DNA of 64,000 bases from Alphaproteobacteria bacterium (GCA_016125135.1 WGMJ01000003.1:186001-250000); one strand, 5' to 3'. Positions 31,173 to 41,606 are shown, counted from the stretch's first letter. The notes: generated from the letters alone by a model not told the origin. A program made the numbers and translations.

Positions 31173-32928
31173 AGCCTTGTAGCCACGCGGCTGTTTCATT
31201 ATCCAAGAGCGGTGAAACTTTTTCCATTAGCAATTTATAATAGCGGACCATATAGTCTTTCTCGTTTTCATTAAGCATCGAGAAATCAATCAGCCGTTTA
31301 TCGTAGGGGATCAGCGTGAGCGGCTCGAAGCGCAGCATTTTTTTACCTGCTTTATTTTCACCAGCGCTCACAACCAGTTGTAAATTCTCGATACGGATGC
31401 CGAATGCGCCTGCTTTATAATAGCCCGGTTCGTTAGAGAGGATCATCCCCTCGCGCAAGGCCTCTTGCCCGCGGGGACTGATGGTTGCTGAATCTTCATG
31501 GACCGAAAGGTAAACGCCCACACCATGCCCCGTGCCATGGCCAAAATCATACCCGTGCTGCCACAAAGGGGCACGTGTTACACCATCAAGCTGCGCACCT
31601 GTTGTTCCCTCCGGAAATACGGCGTTTGCAAGCGCGATATGCCCCTTCAGAACGGCTGTATAGGCCGTTATAATTTCCTGCGATATCTTGCCGATGGGGA
31701 TCACACGCGTCATATCCGTTGTTCCATCAATATATTGCGCCCCGCTATCAAGGAGCAAAATATTGTCCTGTGTTATGGGCGCGCAACTATCGGCCTCGGG
31801 CTTGTAATGCACAATTGCGCCGTTACCGGCCCAACCACTAATGGGCGCAAAACTGAGGCCACGAAACTCGGCATATTCTTTACGGAATTTCTGCAATTGA
31901 TCAGAAATGGTCACTTCTGTTTCGTCATTAAAATCCTTCTTACCGTCCAACCAATGGAGGAATTTGCACCACGCCGCGCCGTCCCTTATGTGGGCTGCGC
32001 GCATTGCATTTCTTTCTGCTTCGTTTTTGCAGGCCTTCGCCTGAAAAGTCACATCGCGCCCGTGTTTGATGTTCGCACCACCCGCTTCCAGCTGCTGCTT
32101 GAACCAAACGGCAATATCATTTTCATCGAGTAAAACGGTTTTGCCGCCAAGCCCTTGCAAGGCCGCGGCTAGTTTATCGGGCGCTATAGTTCTGATGCTA
32201 TTTCCCAGTTGTGCGCGCGCCTCTGCTGTTAGTCGCGCCGCATCAACAAACCAGTCGAGCGTGCCCGTATCAGCATCCAGCAGCGCGTAGGAGAATGCCC
32301 ATGGCGTCATCTGCCCGTCTTCACTGCGGATGTTTAAAAGCCATGCAATAGCATCTTGCCTGTGAAGGATGGCGATATTTGCTTTCTCTTTTTTGACCTG
32401 CTCGGTAATTTTTTGCAGCTTCGCCGCCGTTGTTGTGCCTGCATATTGTTGTGGAAACGGGACGATTTCAGCCAACTTCATATCGCTACTGCCATCGCGT
32501 AAAGTATCGATTGGATTTTTATCAAGCGGGACAAATTCAAGCTGTGGTAATTCTTCTTCCAGCTTTCGCAGAGCGCCGATTTTATGCAGGTGTGGGTCAT
32601 ACCCTATTTTTTCTGCTGTTTTTGTATTTTCTCCCAACCATGATTCCGGCTTTGCCTCGGCAATATCAAGGACGGGGATGTTACTATTTTGAAAAAGAGT
32701 TCCAGCCGCCAGCGTGTAACGGCTGTCCGTAAAAAAGGCGACTTTGTCTTGCAAAACTACCAGCATCCCCAAAGAGCCTTCAAACCCCGTCAAGTAAGCA
32801 AGGCGCGCAAAAATTTCCGGCATGTGCTGCCCATGATCCCCCTGAAACGGGTCGGCCTGCGGAACAAGAAAGCCGTTAAGACCCAATTCTTTTAACTTTT
32901 GCCGTAAAAGTGAGAGTTTTTCCTGCAT
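31162..32928 (-). CDS. Xaa-Pro aminopeptidase (M24B family)
   Basis: A cytosolic metallopeptidase removing N-terminal residues before proline. The 588-residue protein has the creatinase-like N-terminal domains (LRQKLKELGLNGFLVPQADPFQGDH and YLTGFEGSLGMLVVLQDKVAFFTDSRY) and the pita-bread catalytic domain. Metal ligands are in LLDSGAQYIDGTTDMTR (Asp), YDFGHGTGHGVG (His) and ILSNEPGYY and GIRIENL (Glu). The long form (about 590 residues) is the three-domain type found in eukaryotes and many bacteria. The start ATG 32928 fits the conserved QEKLSLLRQKL start. It is divergent from lepA and convergent with the MFS gene. Confidence 0.93.
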   Translation of the reverse strand: MQEKLSLLRQKLKELGLNGFLVPQADPFQGDHGQHMPEIFARLAYLTGFEGSLGMLVVLQDKVAFFTDSRYTLAAGTLFQNSNIPVLDIAEAKPESWLGENTKTAEKIGYDPHLHKIGALRKLEEELPQLEFVPLDKNPIDTLRDGSSDMKLAEIVPFPQQYAGTTTAAKLQKITEQVKKEKANIAILHRQDAIAWLLNIRSEDGQMTPWAFSYALLDADTGTLDWFVDAARLTAEARAQLGNSIRTIAPDKLAAALQGLGGKTVLLDENDIAVWFKQQLEAGGANIKHGRDVTFQAKACKNEAERNAMRAAHIRDGAAWCKFLHWLDGKKDFNDETEVTISDQLQKFRKEYAEFRGLSFAPISGWAGNGAIVHYKPEADSCAPITQDNILLLDSGAQYIDGTTDMTRVIPIGKISQEIITAYTAVLKGHIALANAVFPEGTTGAQLDGVTRAPLWQHGYDFGHGTGHGVGVYLSVHEDSATISPRGQEALREGMILSNEPGYYKAGAFGIRIENLQLVVSAGENKAGKKMLRFEPLTLIPYDKRLIDFSMLNENEKDYMVRYYKLLMEKVSPLLDNETAAWLQGFIA

Positions 32929-32988
32929 TATCTTGCTATTTCCGAAGCGTTGTTGCATACCATTATGCACTTATAAGCGTACACGTAA

Positions 32989-34803
32989 ATGTCTGAAACG
33001 AAACCGATTAACCTGATCCGCAACTTCGCGATTATCGCCCATATTGACCATGGGAAATCGACCCTTGCCGACCGCCTGATCCAGAGCTGCGGCGGGTTGG
33101 AAGCACGTGAAATGAAAGAACAGGTGCTCGATAATATGGAGCTTGAGCGTGAGCGCGGCATTACGATTAAAGCGCAGACCGTCCGTCTCTCCTATACGGC
33201 GAAGGACGGCCAAACATATCAGTTCAATCTAATGGACACACCGGGCCATGTGGACTTTGCCTATGAAGTTAGCCGCTCGCTGGCATCTTGCGAAGGCTCG
33301 CTGCTGGTTGTGGATGCAACGCAAGGTGTAGAAGCACAAACACTGGCAAATGTTTATCAAGCAATTGATAACGGCCACGAAATTATTCCGGTCATTAACA
33401 AAATTGACCTTCCCTCTGCAGATGTCGAACGCGTAAAACTACAAATTGAGGATGTCATCGGCATTGATGCGTCCGATGCCGTGCCTGTATCAGGAAAATC
33501 TGGCATCAATATCGACCAATTGCTGGAAGCGATTGCCACAAGATTGCCACCACCAAAAGGTGATGCAAGCGCAACAACAAAAGCACTTCTTGTTGATTCC
33601 TGGTATGACTCATACTTGGGCGTTGTTATTCTGGTTCGCGTGATTGATGGTTATTTAAAAAAGGGCCAGAAGATTCGCTTCATGGGGGCTGCCACCACAC
33701 GCGAGATTGACCGTGTTGGTATCTTTACCCCCAAACACGTGATTGTTGATGTGCTCGGCCCCGGTGAAATGGGCTTTATTACAGCGAGCATCAAGGATAT
33801 TCAGGATACGAAAGTTGGTGATACGATCACCGATGAGCGTAACCCGTGCGCCGAGCCCCTCTCCGGCTTCAAGCCGTCGGTGCCAATGGTTTTCTGCTCA
33901 CTCTTTCCCGCCGATTCATCGGAATTTGAAAAACTACGCGAGTCACTCGGAAAATTAAAATTAAACGATGCTTCATTGCATTACGAAGCTGAAAGCTCGC
34001 AAGCGCTTGGTATGGGTTTCCGTTGCGGCTTTTTGGGCCTGCTGCACATGGAGATTATTCAGGAACGCCTTGACCGCGAATTTGACCTTGATCTGATCCC
34101 CACCGCCCCGAGCGTTGTTTATAAAGTCTACACAACAAATGGCGAGTCAAAAGAGCTTTATAACCCTGTTGATATGCCCGATGCCTCACGCCTCGAGAAA
34201 ATCGAAGAGCCGTGGATTAAAGCCACCATCATGACGCCTGATGAATATCTGGGCGGCTTGTTGCAATTGTGCCAAGAGCGCCGCGGCGAACAGATAAACC
34301 TCACCTATGTGGGCTCGCGCGCGATGCTGGAATATTTGCTACCACTCAATGAAGTTGTGTTTGATTTCTATGACCGTTTGAAGTCCATCTCACGTGGCTA
34401 TGCGTCTTTTGATTATCAGCTCGCTGAATACCGTGAAGGCAACCTTGTGAAAATGGATGTACTGGTTAATCAAGAACCTGTTGATGCGCTTGCGATGGTT
34501 GTGCACCGCTCGCAAGCCGAACGTCGTGGTCGCCAGCTTTGCGAGCGTTTGAAAGAACTAATCCCGCGCCAGATGTTCAAGATTGCCATTCAGGCAGCCA
34601 TTGGCGGCAAAATTATCGCCCGTGAAGATATCGGCGCACTCCGTAAGGACGTAACGGCGAAATGTTATGGTGGCGACATTACCCGTAAGCGCAAACTCCT
34701 CGACAAACAAAAAGAGGGGAAAAAGAAAATGCGCCAGTACGGGAATGTTGATATTCCACAATCAGCCTTTATTGCAGCCCTACGCATGGGTGATGAGAAT
34801 TAA
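32989..34803 (+). CDS. lepA: Elongation factor 4 (LepA)
   Basis: A ribosome-associated GTPase that assists translation under stress and in ribosome assembly. The 604-residue product has the G1 motif [10 protein letters not shown] (about 17-26), [29 protein letters not shown] (G3) and NKIDLP (G4). The LepA C-terminal domain is present with [21 protein letters not shown] and [12 protein letters not shown] near the end. Length and motifs match LepA and not EF-G. It is divergent from the aminopeptidase gene, and its stop overlaps the convergent unknown gene by 4 bases. Confidence 0.98.
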   Translation: MSETKPINLIRNFAIIAHIDHGKSTLADRLIQSCGGLEAREMKEQVLDNMELERERGITIKAQTVRLSYTAKDGQTYQFNLMDTPGHVDFAYEVSRSLASCEGSLLVVDATQGVEAQTLANVYQAIDNGHEIIPVINKIDLPSADVERVKLQIEDVIGIDASDAVPVSGKSGINIDQLLEAIATRLPPPKGDASATTKALLVDSWYDSYLGVVILVRVIDGYLKKGQKIRFMGAATTREIDRVGIFTPKHVIVDVLGPGEMGFITASIKDIQDTKVGDTITDERNPCAEPLSGFKPSVPMVFCSLFPADSSEFEKLRESLGKLKLNDASLHYEAESSQALGMGFRCGFLGLLHMEIIQERLDREFDLDLIPTAPSVVYKVYTTNGESKELYNPVDMPDASRLEKIEEPWIKATIMTPDEYLGGLLQLCQERRGEQINLTYVGSRAMLEYLLPLNEVVFDFYDRLKSISRGYASFDYQLAEYREGNLVKMDVLVNQEPVDALAMVVHRSQAERRGRQLCERLKELIPRQMFKIAIQAAIGGKIIAREDIGALRKDVTAKCYGGDITRKRKLLDKQKEGKKKMRQYGNVDIPQSAFIAALRMGDEN

Positions 34804-35642
34804 GGCCCGTTTGGTGTGTTTAAGTTCTTGAGAGTTGGCACAAAGCTATTCACAAACAATTTCTCAAAAGCGCGGCGGGCATTTTCCTCACGGATATTCA
34901 TCGCTTCCCTGTCTTGAAAGTTCAAAACCCCATCCCAGCTTTCACCCACCAAAAACCACTTCCCGATAGCCAGATATTGTGCACCCGCCTCGTCCTTGCC
35001 CCAGAACCAGTCATCAAACGTTCTTTCTAAACGTCCCAAAGAAGCGATAGGGCGCACAGCAACAAGATCAGACATAAATAGATTTAACGCAGCAATCTTC
35101 CGTATCGCTTTTGGATCGAAATCAAGATTCTCAATACACTCTCCTATATATGCTGATACGTCTGGCTTTAAATCAAATCCCGCATCAAGCAATTTTGCAG
35201 AAAGTTTTCCGATTTTTTTTTCAAGGGCACGCGCAAGATATGCTCTATGCTTTACATCAGGCAGATAACCACATCTCGCCCACATATAAGAGCCGCTTAG
35301 GTCGGCAGCATAAACTTCACTGGCGGCGAACCCGCTTTTAATAAAAATATTCTCAAGCAAATACTGGCAAACAGTACCAAGCCCCGCATAAGAGAGATCA
35401 TGTAAATTGATGTTTCCTTGTTTAAGATGCATGCTAACATCGCAATAGGCTTGGAAGCGCTGGAAAATAGTAGTCCCCGTGCAGCAATCAAGGATCTCTA
35501 GATAAAGCTGTGGGCTTCCCTCCTTGCGCATATAGGCCGCCTTTGCCCTCAAGGGATGTGGCATAAAATAATCGATATAAGTTTCGATCTCAGCGGGCGG
35601 GCCTATGATTTCTAATTCTCCCATGCGCCCATATATTTCCAT
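34800..35642 (-). CDS. Unrecognised 280-residue protein
   Basis: A 280-residue soluble protein with no signal peptide or TM. The segment [65 protein letters not shown] (about 108-172) recalls a GNAT-type or phage-associated nucleic-acid fold, with a helix-strand core and aromatic residues ([10 protein letters not shown]). The C-terminal third has [33 protein letters not shown], rich in Trp. No catalytic motif is certain. It is oriented away from the polysaccharide genes and converges with lepA by 4 bases. The function is unknown. Confidence 0.75.
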   Translation of the reverse strand: MEIYGRMGELEIIGPPAEIETYIDYFMPHPLRAKAAYMRKEGSPQLYLEILDCCTGTTIFQRFQAYCDVSMHLKQGNINLHDLSYAGLGTVCQYLLENIFIKSGFAASEVYAADLSGSYMWARCGYLPDVKHRAYLARALEKKIGKLSAKLLDAGFDLKPDVSAYIGECIENLDFDPKAIRKIAALNLFMSDLVAVRPIASLGRLERTFDDWFWGKDEAGAQYLAIGKWFLVGESWDGVLNFQDREAMNIREENARRAFEKLFVNSFVPTLKNLNTPNGP

Positions 35643-35683
35643 AAAAATCTAAAATTGGCAAGATTTTCATTCCTTATAACTCG

Positions 35684-35713
35684 TTGATAAATAATGGATT
35701 TTTAGCCTATACT
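35684..35713 (+). promoter_or_regulatory. Sigma-70-type promoter for the 35778 gene
   Basis: TTGATA at 35684-35689 and TATACT at 35708-35713, separated by 18 bases, each match the housekeeping consensus at 5 of 6 positions. They lie in the AT-rich divergent gap 35643-35777, about 65 bases before the start of the small gene at 35778. No other clear element is seen in that gap. Confidence 0.6.
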
Positions 35714-35777
35714 TTTTGTTAACCCCGTTTCTGGCAGAATTAAGGAAATAAAAAAGTAGAAATAAGGGTGTAGTTAG

Positions 35778-36074
35778 ATGTTTCGATATTGTGATTTTTT
35801 GCTGGGAGATAATGACTCAATCGTCATTGTTGTGCCCACGCAACTGCCGAAGGACCAACCATTGAGTATTGAAGTACAAAGAGCAGGGCTTGTTTTCAAA
35901 TCGGGCGATCAGCCGCTAACCACAATTCGTTGCGAGAAATCCGAAGTGCTGAAGCGCTTGATGAACGCAGGCCGTGTTGGCCTTGTTGAGTTCTTGCACG
36001 GCTTGCCAAAGCTGCCAAGCTATATTACGGCCGTAGCCGATATTGAAGTAAATCTTGAACTGGAGGCTGCGTAA
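35778..36074 (+). CDS. Unrecognised 98-residue protein
   Basis: A 98-residue protein of mixed alpha/beta pattern with no signal peptide or TM: IVIVVPTQLPKDQPLSIEVQRAGLVFKSGDQPLTTIRCEKSEVLKRLMNAGRVGLVEFLHGLPKLPSYITAVADIEVNLELEAA. It begins MFRYCDFLLGDNDSI. It has its own plausible sigma-70 promoter. The stop TAA overlaps the next start by one base (TAATG), so it is coupled to the 72-residue gene. The family is unknown. Proximity to the polysaccharide genes is the only context. Confidence 0.7.
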   Translation: MFRYCDFLLGDNDSIVIVVPTQLPKDQPLSIEVQRAGLVFKSGDQPLTTIRCEKSEVLKRLMNAGRVGLVEFLHGLPKLPSYITAVADIEVNLELEAA

Positions 36075-36292
36075 TGGTGGCTACAGGTGATAGAATTAGT
36101 ATGGCAAGGTCACGGCACGTTTCAGGCCAAGAGGGCCTTTGTGGAAGTTTTAATCCTGCGGTTATATTTGGTGGGGCACAAAATCTAGGGAATATGATTG
36201 GCGATCTCGTTAACAGCTTCAATAGTGTTGTTGATGTACTTGCACACAACGCTAATATTACACTTGGTGGACCAACAGCAGGTGGCCCCTAG
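36074..36292 (+). CDS. Unrecognised 72-residue glycine-rich protein
   Basis: A 72-residue protein translated from ATG 36074, overlapping the preceding stop by one base. It is glycine/asparagine-rich, with MIGDLVNSFNSVVDVLAHNANITLGGPTAGGP at the C-terminus and a basic stretch (RISMARSRHV) at the N-terminus. No signal peptide or strong TM. It ends 3 bases before the convergent tyrosine autokinase gene. It could be a small secreted or regulatory peptide; nothing in the sequence identifies it. Coding is supported mainly by the tight coupling to the preceding gene. Confidence 0.55.
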   Translation: MVATGDRISMARSRHVSGQEGLCGSFNPAVIFGGAQNLGNMIGDLVNSFNSVVDVLAHNANITLGGPTAGGP

Positions 36293-36295
36293 TTA

Positions 36296-38560
36296 CTAAT
36301 TCGAATAGTATTCTTTGAACTTGCCGTAGTAATAGGCTGTATCGCCATAGCCGTAGCGCACATGGCGGCTGACATCCACATTCGACAACACAAAGGACAG
36401 CGGCCGGTAGCCGATATCGGCAAATTGTTTCACGCCCATCGTGACAATTTCACGTGGTGTTTTGTTCCAGCCGACAAGGTAGAACGTATGGTCGGCGTAA
36501 GTCGCTAGCATCCGCGCATCAGAAACGGCCAAGGCCGCCGGCGTATCAATAATAATCAGATCATAGACTTGCCGGAGTGAGCCAATAAGCATGCGCATGG
36601 CTTCGCTACTGATCAGGTCCATCGCGCTATTGGGCACAGAGCGAGCATAAATTGTATGCACGCCCGATTTATCGGAGCGGTCAACAACTTCATCAATACG
36701 TGCCTGCCCGCTAAGGAATTCAACAATAGTTCTCTCGGGCTTTTTGCCTACAATACCGTTAATGCGCGGCCTCCGTAAGTCGGCATCGATAATAATAACT
36801 TTCTCGCCTGCTTTTGCAGCCAAACGGCCCATCCAGACAGAGAGCGTGCTCTTTCCTTCGCCGGGCAATGAAGATGTAAACGCAACAACACGTGGTGCTG
36901 GCTTGTCAGCAGGCTTACGCAATGGAAGAACCGCGCGAAGGGCGCGCACGGATTCTGCCAAGGCCGAGGCTGGTTTATTGAGCGGATAGTCTGCAAGATC
37001 CTTGTCGTTCAGGCCACGTATAGCAGGAACCAGACCATAGCACGGGAAGTGGAGTGCTGTTTCAAGCTGTGTCGCGCTCCGGAACGCGTTATCCATTTTT
37101 TCAAGCACCATCACAACCAACACACCCATAAAGAGAGAAGCCGTGAAAGCGAGGAACACAATCAACGGACGATTCGGGAATGACGGATGATGTGGAATAG
37201 ACGCATAAGAAAGAATACGGGCATCTGGCTCTTGCAGCTCGTCTTGTTTATCGGAACGTTTATAGGTCTCAAGGAATTTATTAAAGAGCAACCTGTTTGA
37301 CTCGGCCTCGCGCTCAAGCTCGCGCAATTTGATAGTTGCCTGGTTTTCCGTTTTCTTCTGTCCTTCGACAATTCCGAGGTTTTCTTCGAGCGATGCCACA
37401 CGTGCTTGTTCGACACCTAGATTATTCTCTAATGTTCTGGCAACCTTGCGCATCTCTTCATCTATTTTCGTACGCACCTCGCGCAGCTCGGCCTCAAGGT
37501 TCACCATTGCCGGATGCTTCGGCCCATAACGCTCGCTCAGTTCCCCCCTACGGCGGATAATGTCTGCCTCGACCCGCTTGATAGACAAGACGAGATCTGC
37601 ATTCAACACCTCGCTGGATAGTTCTATTTTCGCGGGGTCGGAAATCCAGCTCTTGATCTGGTCAAGCTTGGCCTGTGCCTCAGCCTCCTTGGCCTTCGCA
37701 AGCACCAGTTGTGAATTCAGCTCGCTAAGCTCTTGTGCTGTCAGTTCGGCACGTGCCCCCACCGTAATATTATTTTCTGCCTTATAATCTTCTACTGCTG
37801 CCTCGGAAGAGCGTAATTGCTCACGCAAAGTGTGCAAGCGCTGATCCAGCCATGTGGTCAACTTCTCTGTTGATTTGAATTTGCTATCAAGACGCTGTTC
37901 GATATAGACATCGGCAAAGGCATTGGCTATGCGCGCAGCTTTCTGTGGACTTTTCGCAGAAAAAACAATCTGGATAACATAGGAGCCAGGCACCGCACGC
38001 ACTTCGAGATTGCGCAACAGGCTATCGGTTACGCGATTTATATCCCCCTCAAGCGCGCGTGAAGCACTACCGCTCAAATCCTTATCAGACAAAGAAAGCG
38101 CCTTGTAATCCGCTGCCGCGGGCTGCTCAGCTTCGGTGCCGTTCCGGCTCGGGACTGCATTGTTAAAATCTGAATCTGCCATGAGATTCAAACGGTCAAC
38201 AACACGCCTTGCCAATGTACGCGATTTAATAACCTCGATCTCGCTGAGGATCATTGTTGTATCCACGCGGATATTCATCATGAAGGCTGGCAGATCAAGT
38301 GGCTTTTGGCGCGCTTGCCCGCCTTCAATCATTACAAGACTGCGGCCCGAGTAATAAGACGGAACAAATTGTAGAGCGAGTACAGTCAAACTGATAACAA
38401 TCAGAACGATGCTCAGGAATACAAGCCGCCGCCGGATAAACATCATGAAAAGGCGGCGTATATCAACCTGCCATTCATCAAACGGGCGGAACAGCAAACC
38501 GCTGCCACCCTGCACGCCGGCAGGAGCGCCCAAATTCGATTGTGGTGATTGATAAACCAT
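36296..38560 (-). CDS. Polysaccharide co-polymerase / bacterial tyrosine autokinase (Wzc/GumC + BY-kinase)
   Basis: A 754-residue inner-membrane protein that controls chain length and export of surface polysaccharide. It has a first TM at about residues 40-62 (VFLSIVLIVISLTVLALQFVPSYY) and a periplasmic Wzz-like domain with long coiled coils (about 230-430). A second TM lies near 468-490 (PLIVFLAFTASLFMGVLVVMVLE). The cytosolic BY-kinase domain has Walker A LPGEGKST (about 560-570), Walker A' IIIDADLRRP (about 588-598) and Walker B DLIIIDTPA (about 671-679). The C-terminal tail is rich in tyrosines (HVRYGYGDTAYYYGKFKEYYSN), the usual autophosphorylation cluster. It overlaps the Wza-like gene by one base (TAATG). 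Confidence 0.93.
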   Translation of the reverse strand: MVYQSPQSNLGAPAGVQGGSGLLFRPFDEWQVDIRRLFMMFIRRRLVFLSIVLIVISLTVLALQFVPSYYSGRSLVMIEGGQARQKPLDLPAFMMNIRVDTTMILSEIEVIKSRTLARRVVDRLNLMADSDFNNAVPSRNGTEAEQPAAADYKALSLSDKDLSGSASRALEGDINRVTDSLLRNLEVRAVPGSYVIQIVFSAKSPQKAARIANAFADVYIEQRLDSKFKSTEKLTTWLDQRLHTLREQLRSSEAAVEDYKAENNITVGARAELTAQELSELNSQLVLAKAKEAEAQAKLDQIKSWISDPAKIELSSEVLNADLVLSIKRVEADIIRRRGELSERYGPKHPAMVNLEAELREVRTKIDEEMRKVARTLENNLGVEQARVASLEENLGIVEGQKKTENQATIKLRELEREAESNRLLFNKFLETYKRSDKQDELQEPDARILSYASIPHHPSFPNRPLIVFLAFTASLFMGVLVVMVLEKMDNAFRSATQLETALHFPCYGLVPAIRGLNDKDLADYPLNKPASALAESVRALRAVLPLRKPADKPAPRVVAFTSSLPGEGKSTLSVWMGRLAAKAGEKVIIIDADLRRPRINGIVGKKPERTIVEFLSGQARIDEVVDRSDKSGVHTIYARSVPNSAMDLISSEAMRMLIGSLRQVYDLIIIDTPAALAVSDARMLATYADHTFYLVGWNKTPREIVTMGVKQFADIGYRPLSFVLSNVDVSRHVRYGYGDTAYYYGKFKEYYSN

Positions 38561-39180
38561 TAGAAAAAGCGCTCTTTCACTGTAACGACATCGCCCGGCA
38601 TAACAGGGTCTGTCATATCAACATCAAAAATATCTTCTCTACCGCCGGTTTTGCGAAGAATAATAATGTCATCTGTATCGGCGCGGTACGTAAAGCCGCC
38701 GCTCACCGCAACAGCATTTAATACACTCATATTTTCAATATAGGCATAGCCGCCAGGTTTGCGGACCTCACCCATAATGTAGAAGGGACGGCCTTCTGCA
38801 ACTTCAACTGTGATTTGTGGGCCTACAAGATAGCCATCAGCGTATTTTTGTTCGAGCACATCTTCCACTTCACGTGTTGAAAGTCCGGCAACATATACCG
38901 CGCCCACGAGCGGCAGAACAAGATGCTGGGAACCATCAACCGTATAGGTGCCCGTCAGGTTATCCTCGCCAAAAACAACAACCTTTAGTTTATCGCCAGA
39001 GCTAACGCGGTAATTAGATGCTTCCATCTGTGGGGCATTTTCTGCGACCTGCTGGAAAAGCTGCTCATGTGTTTCAGGCACGATTGTGCACGCAGAAAGG
39101 CACACCACTGCAATGGATAAAGCAATGGCGAAGCAAAACGCTGTCGCGTTTTTATTTTTATGCGTCCCCGAACGGGTCAT
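38560..39180 (-). CDS. Polysaccharide export lipoprotein (Wza/KpsD family)
   Basis: A 206-residue outer-membrane export protein. It has a signal peptide with lipobox LSAC (about residues 29-32). The Poly_export domain (about 55-125) has YRVSSGDKLKVVVFGEDNLTGTYTVDGSQHLVLPLVGAVYVAGLSTREVEDVLEQKYADGYLVGPQITVEV, and an SLBB domain (about 128-190) has FYIMGEVRKPGGYAYIENMSVLNAVAVSGG. It lacks the long barrel-forming C-terminus of full-length Wza, so another protein probably forms the exit channel. It is followed by the tyrosine autokinase and preceded by an outer-membrane barrel gene on the same strand. Confidence 0.93.
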   Translation of the reverse strand: MTRSGTHKNKNATAFCFAIALSIAVVCLSACTIVPETHEQLFQQVAENAPQMEASNYRVSSGDKLKVVVFGEDNLTGTYTVDGSQHLVLPLVGAVYVAGLSTREVEDVLEQKYADGYLVGPQITVEVAEGRPFYIMGEVRKPGGYAYIENMSVLNAVAVSGGFTYRADTDDIIILRKTGGREDIFDVDMTDPVMPGDVVTVKERFF

Positions 39181-39313
39181 TGAGTGCGCCCTTTATGAAG
39201 TGAGGCAAAGGTGCAGAAAACCGACACAAGAGAAAGTTTTCCACAATCATTGTGAATGATTTGCCAGACTCTGACAATATAATGTTAACAATGTTATGGA
39301 TAATAAATATCCC

Positions 39314-40684
39314 CTAATACTGGATGCCAGCGCGAATCATAAAGATATTTCGTGCGAAATCATTGCCAAGCACACTGCTCTCTTGCGTCGCGTGATAATA
39401 ATCGGCCCCTGCATATAAATTATCGCTAAGCAGATACTTGGTTTGTAGACGAAGCCTGAACACATCATCATCGCGATTGATTTCCTCGAAGCTACGCTGC
39501 AAGTAAGTTGCTGTTGCACCAACATACCAGTTGCGGCGTAACTCGTGGAACAAACTTGCGGAAAGACTTGTTTGTGTCAGCCCCTGAACAACCGAGTTGT
39601 CTTCTATGTAGCGCCGATCAATGTTCAGGCCTAGTGTTGTAAGCCTTGTAATGTTCCAATCTGCCTTACCACCTAAAACCCAGCCCGTGTTATCGGTGAT
39701 CGAGGAATCATCATAATCATAATAACTGTAACCCGTACCAATTTCTGCTTGTAAAATTCCTTTATACTCGCTCCTTACGCCCGCCAAGCCAATATAATGC
39801 ATATTGTCACGGAAAAGATTTGTATAGGCATTAACAGCATTATTATAGAGCCCGCGGGCGTATTCTGTTTTACCGGCTGTAAGGCGTGCAAAAAGTGTGT
39901 GGTCAAGCGGTGTTTTGTAACTCACTTCCGTCTCGATATCGTTGGTCACAAAATCGGCATCATCGCGCACGACCAACTCGTTACTGTTTAACCCCAGATC
40001 ATTCTCGAAATAGCGTTGCGTCCGCTTCCATAAAGCACTGATACCAAGGCGGTTAGGCTGCCAACCAACCCCAACAACTGTAGAAAGATCCTGCACACCG
40101 ATAGCCTCGCGCGAGAAGCGACCCGAGAGATCATCCTCGCGCCCCAAATGAAATGATTTATAAGAAACCTCGAACGGAATTTTTATATCGTGGTGAACCT
40201 CATAAGCCGTTTTAAATTCTGCCGTGTAGTTATTATGGTCTTCGCGATCATTTTCCTTGTAAGTTATCAACTCGGCAGAAAGCGCTAAATTAACAGGTAG
40301 CTTCTGGTTTAACCCCTTGAAAGACATTGCGGGCCGAATTGTCGAGATATAATCATCCGTCGTGCTCGTATCTGTTGCATAAATGTTGTCATCATAACGC
40401 CCTTCAACCTCAAGTGTCGGCAGGAACAAAAAGGTGCCTAATCGTAAACCTTGCGGTGCGAATTCACGATGAACACGTTTATCAACCGGACTTGCGGTTT
40501 GCGCATCAATATCGCTTTGTAAAAGCCTGATATCGGTGAGTGCACTTTGCTCGTATTCAACATCTTCCCATGTCTCAACCGCATCATTTTCCACTTGCGC
40601 AAAAGCGCTGTGTGGCGACATGTTTATACATGCCGCAACCACGCAAAGCAGAGCCACAAAAATGGCGGTCTTGTTTCTCATCAT
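39314..40684 (-). CDS. Outer-membrane beta-barrel protein of the polysaccharide cluster
   Basis: A 456-residue protein with an N-terminal signal peptide (about 1-30, ...AFAQVEN). The rest alternates polar and hydrophobic residues as in transmembrane beta-strands, with many aromatic girdle residues. Examples are [50 protein letters not shown] and [53 protein letters not shown]. It resembles the outer-membrane barrel (BBP2-type) that accompanies Wza/Wzc-like genes. The start codon is not certain: ATG 40684 or 40681, or a GTG at 40699; none has a strong ribosome-binding site. It may be the polysaccharide exit channel. Confidence 0.8.
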
Positions 40685-40775
40685 TTTTTTGCAGAACACG
40701 GACAGGCAGAACGCCGCCGTGATTGGATGCCTCCAGTTTACCTGAAGAAGCGCCGGAAAACAAAGAATAGATTAT

Positions 40776-41606
40776 TTATGCAACTTTACGCGGGGCGACC
40801 AGAACCGTGTGTTCGGCCTGTACAGCGCCATGCGGAAGCGCAACAAGGCGCACGGTTATTTCAGCATCGACCTGCCCCGCACCCGTAATTCCCTGCAATT
40901 TGGAGAGTGATTCCACAAAGCGGCGCGCTGCTTCTTGTGGCTCTTTGGCTGTATTGGGCCGTTGCAAAATCAGCGCGTATTCGTACTTACCTGTCTGGCC
41001 CATAATATCACTCTGGCGGCGCAGACGTTTCAATTCAGCAGCCATGGCAGCGCTTGCAAATTCCGTTACAGACTTCCCATGCTGGAACGAAATAACATCA
41101 TGATTTGAAAGGGTGAAGAACAATACATAGCACTCTTCGCCGTAGCGGTCGGCACGCTCAATACCTGATAAGAAAAGCTGGTTAAAGGCTGATTTTGCAA
41201 TCACACCGCCAGCGCTCGGGAAATCTTCACGTTCATCGCCAAGCTGTTTTACAAGCCCGATCAACCGCGCGGCATTATCAAGCTTTTCAAGAATTGTGTC
41301 GGGCGCAAGCGGCTTGGGCAAAATGTCATTCGCCCCTGTTTGCCAACCCGCAATCTGGTCAAGATCACGGCCCAGAAGGAATATATAAGTGTAGCGGCCC
41401 GTCAGACGACGAAGCGTAATAACAGCCTGCCTTAAATCTGTTTGCGGGGACGGGTCAACCATCACAATATCAAATTGGTTATTTTCCAGAATATTGAAAG
41501 CATCGGCACGGCTTGGCATATGGTGAAGCTCATGGCCCAGCGCCTGCAGTTTTGATTGCAAAACAGGCACCAGCGCATCCTCATTATCAATAAGAAGAAC
41601 CTTCAT
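40776..41606 (-). CDS. Response regulator with receiver and degenerate GGDEF domain
   Basis: A 276-residue protein. The N-terminal receiver (about residues 1-118) begins MKVLLIDNEDALVPVLQ and has acidic residues Asp7/Glu9/Asp10, the phospho-acceptor Asp51 in IVMVDPSP and the conserved lysine in DILPKPL (Lys98). The rest (about 135-270) has the shape of a GGDEF domain but not its active-site motif: GKYEYALIL replaces GGDEFxxL, so diguanylate cyclase activity is not expected. The ATG 41606 is chosen because the receiver begins there. It heads the polysaccharide operon (regulator, barrel, Wza, Wzc), so it may control polysaccharide production or sense c-di-GMP. That role is inference. Confidence 0.85.
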   Translation of the reverse strand: MKVLLIDNEDALVPVLQSKLQALGHELHHMPSRADAFNILENNQFDIVMVDPSPQTDLRQAVITLRRLTGRYTYIFLLGRDLDQIAGWQTGANDILPKPLAPDTILEKLDNAARLIGLVKQLGDEREDFPSAGGVIAKSAFNQLFLSGIERADRYGEECYVLFFTLSNHDVISFQHGKSVTEFASAAMAAELKRLRRQSDIMGQTGKYEYALILQRPNTAKEPQEAARRFVESLSKLQGITGAGQVDAEITVRLVALPHGAVQAEHTVLVAPRKVA

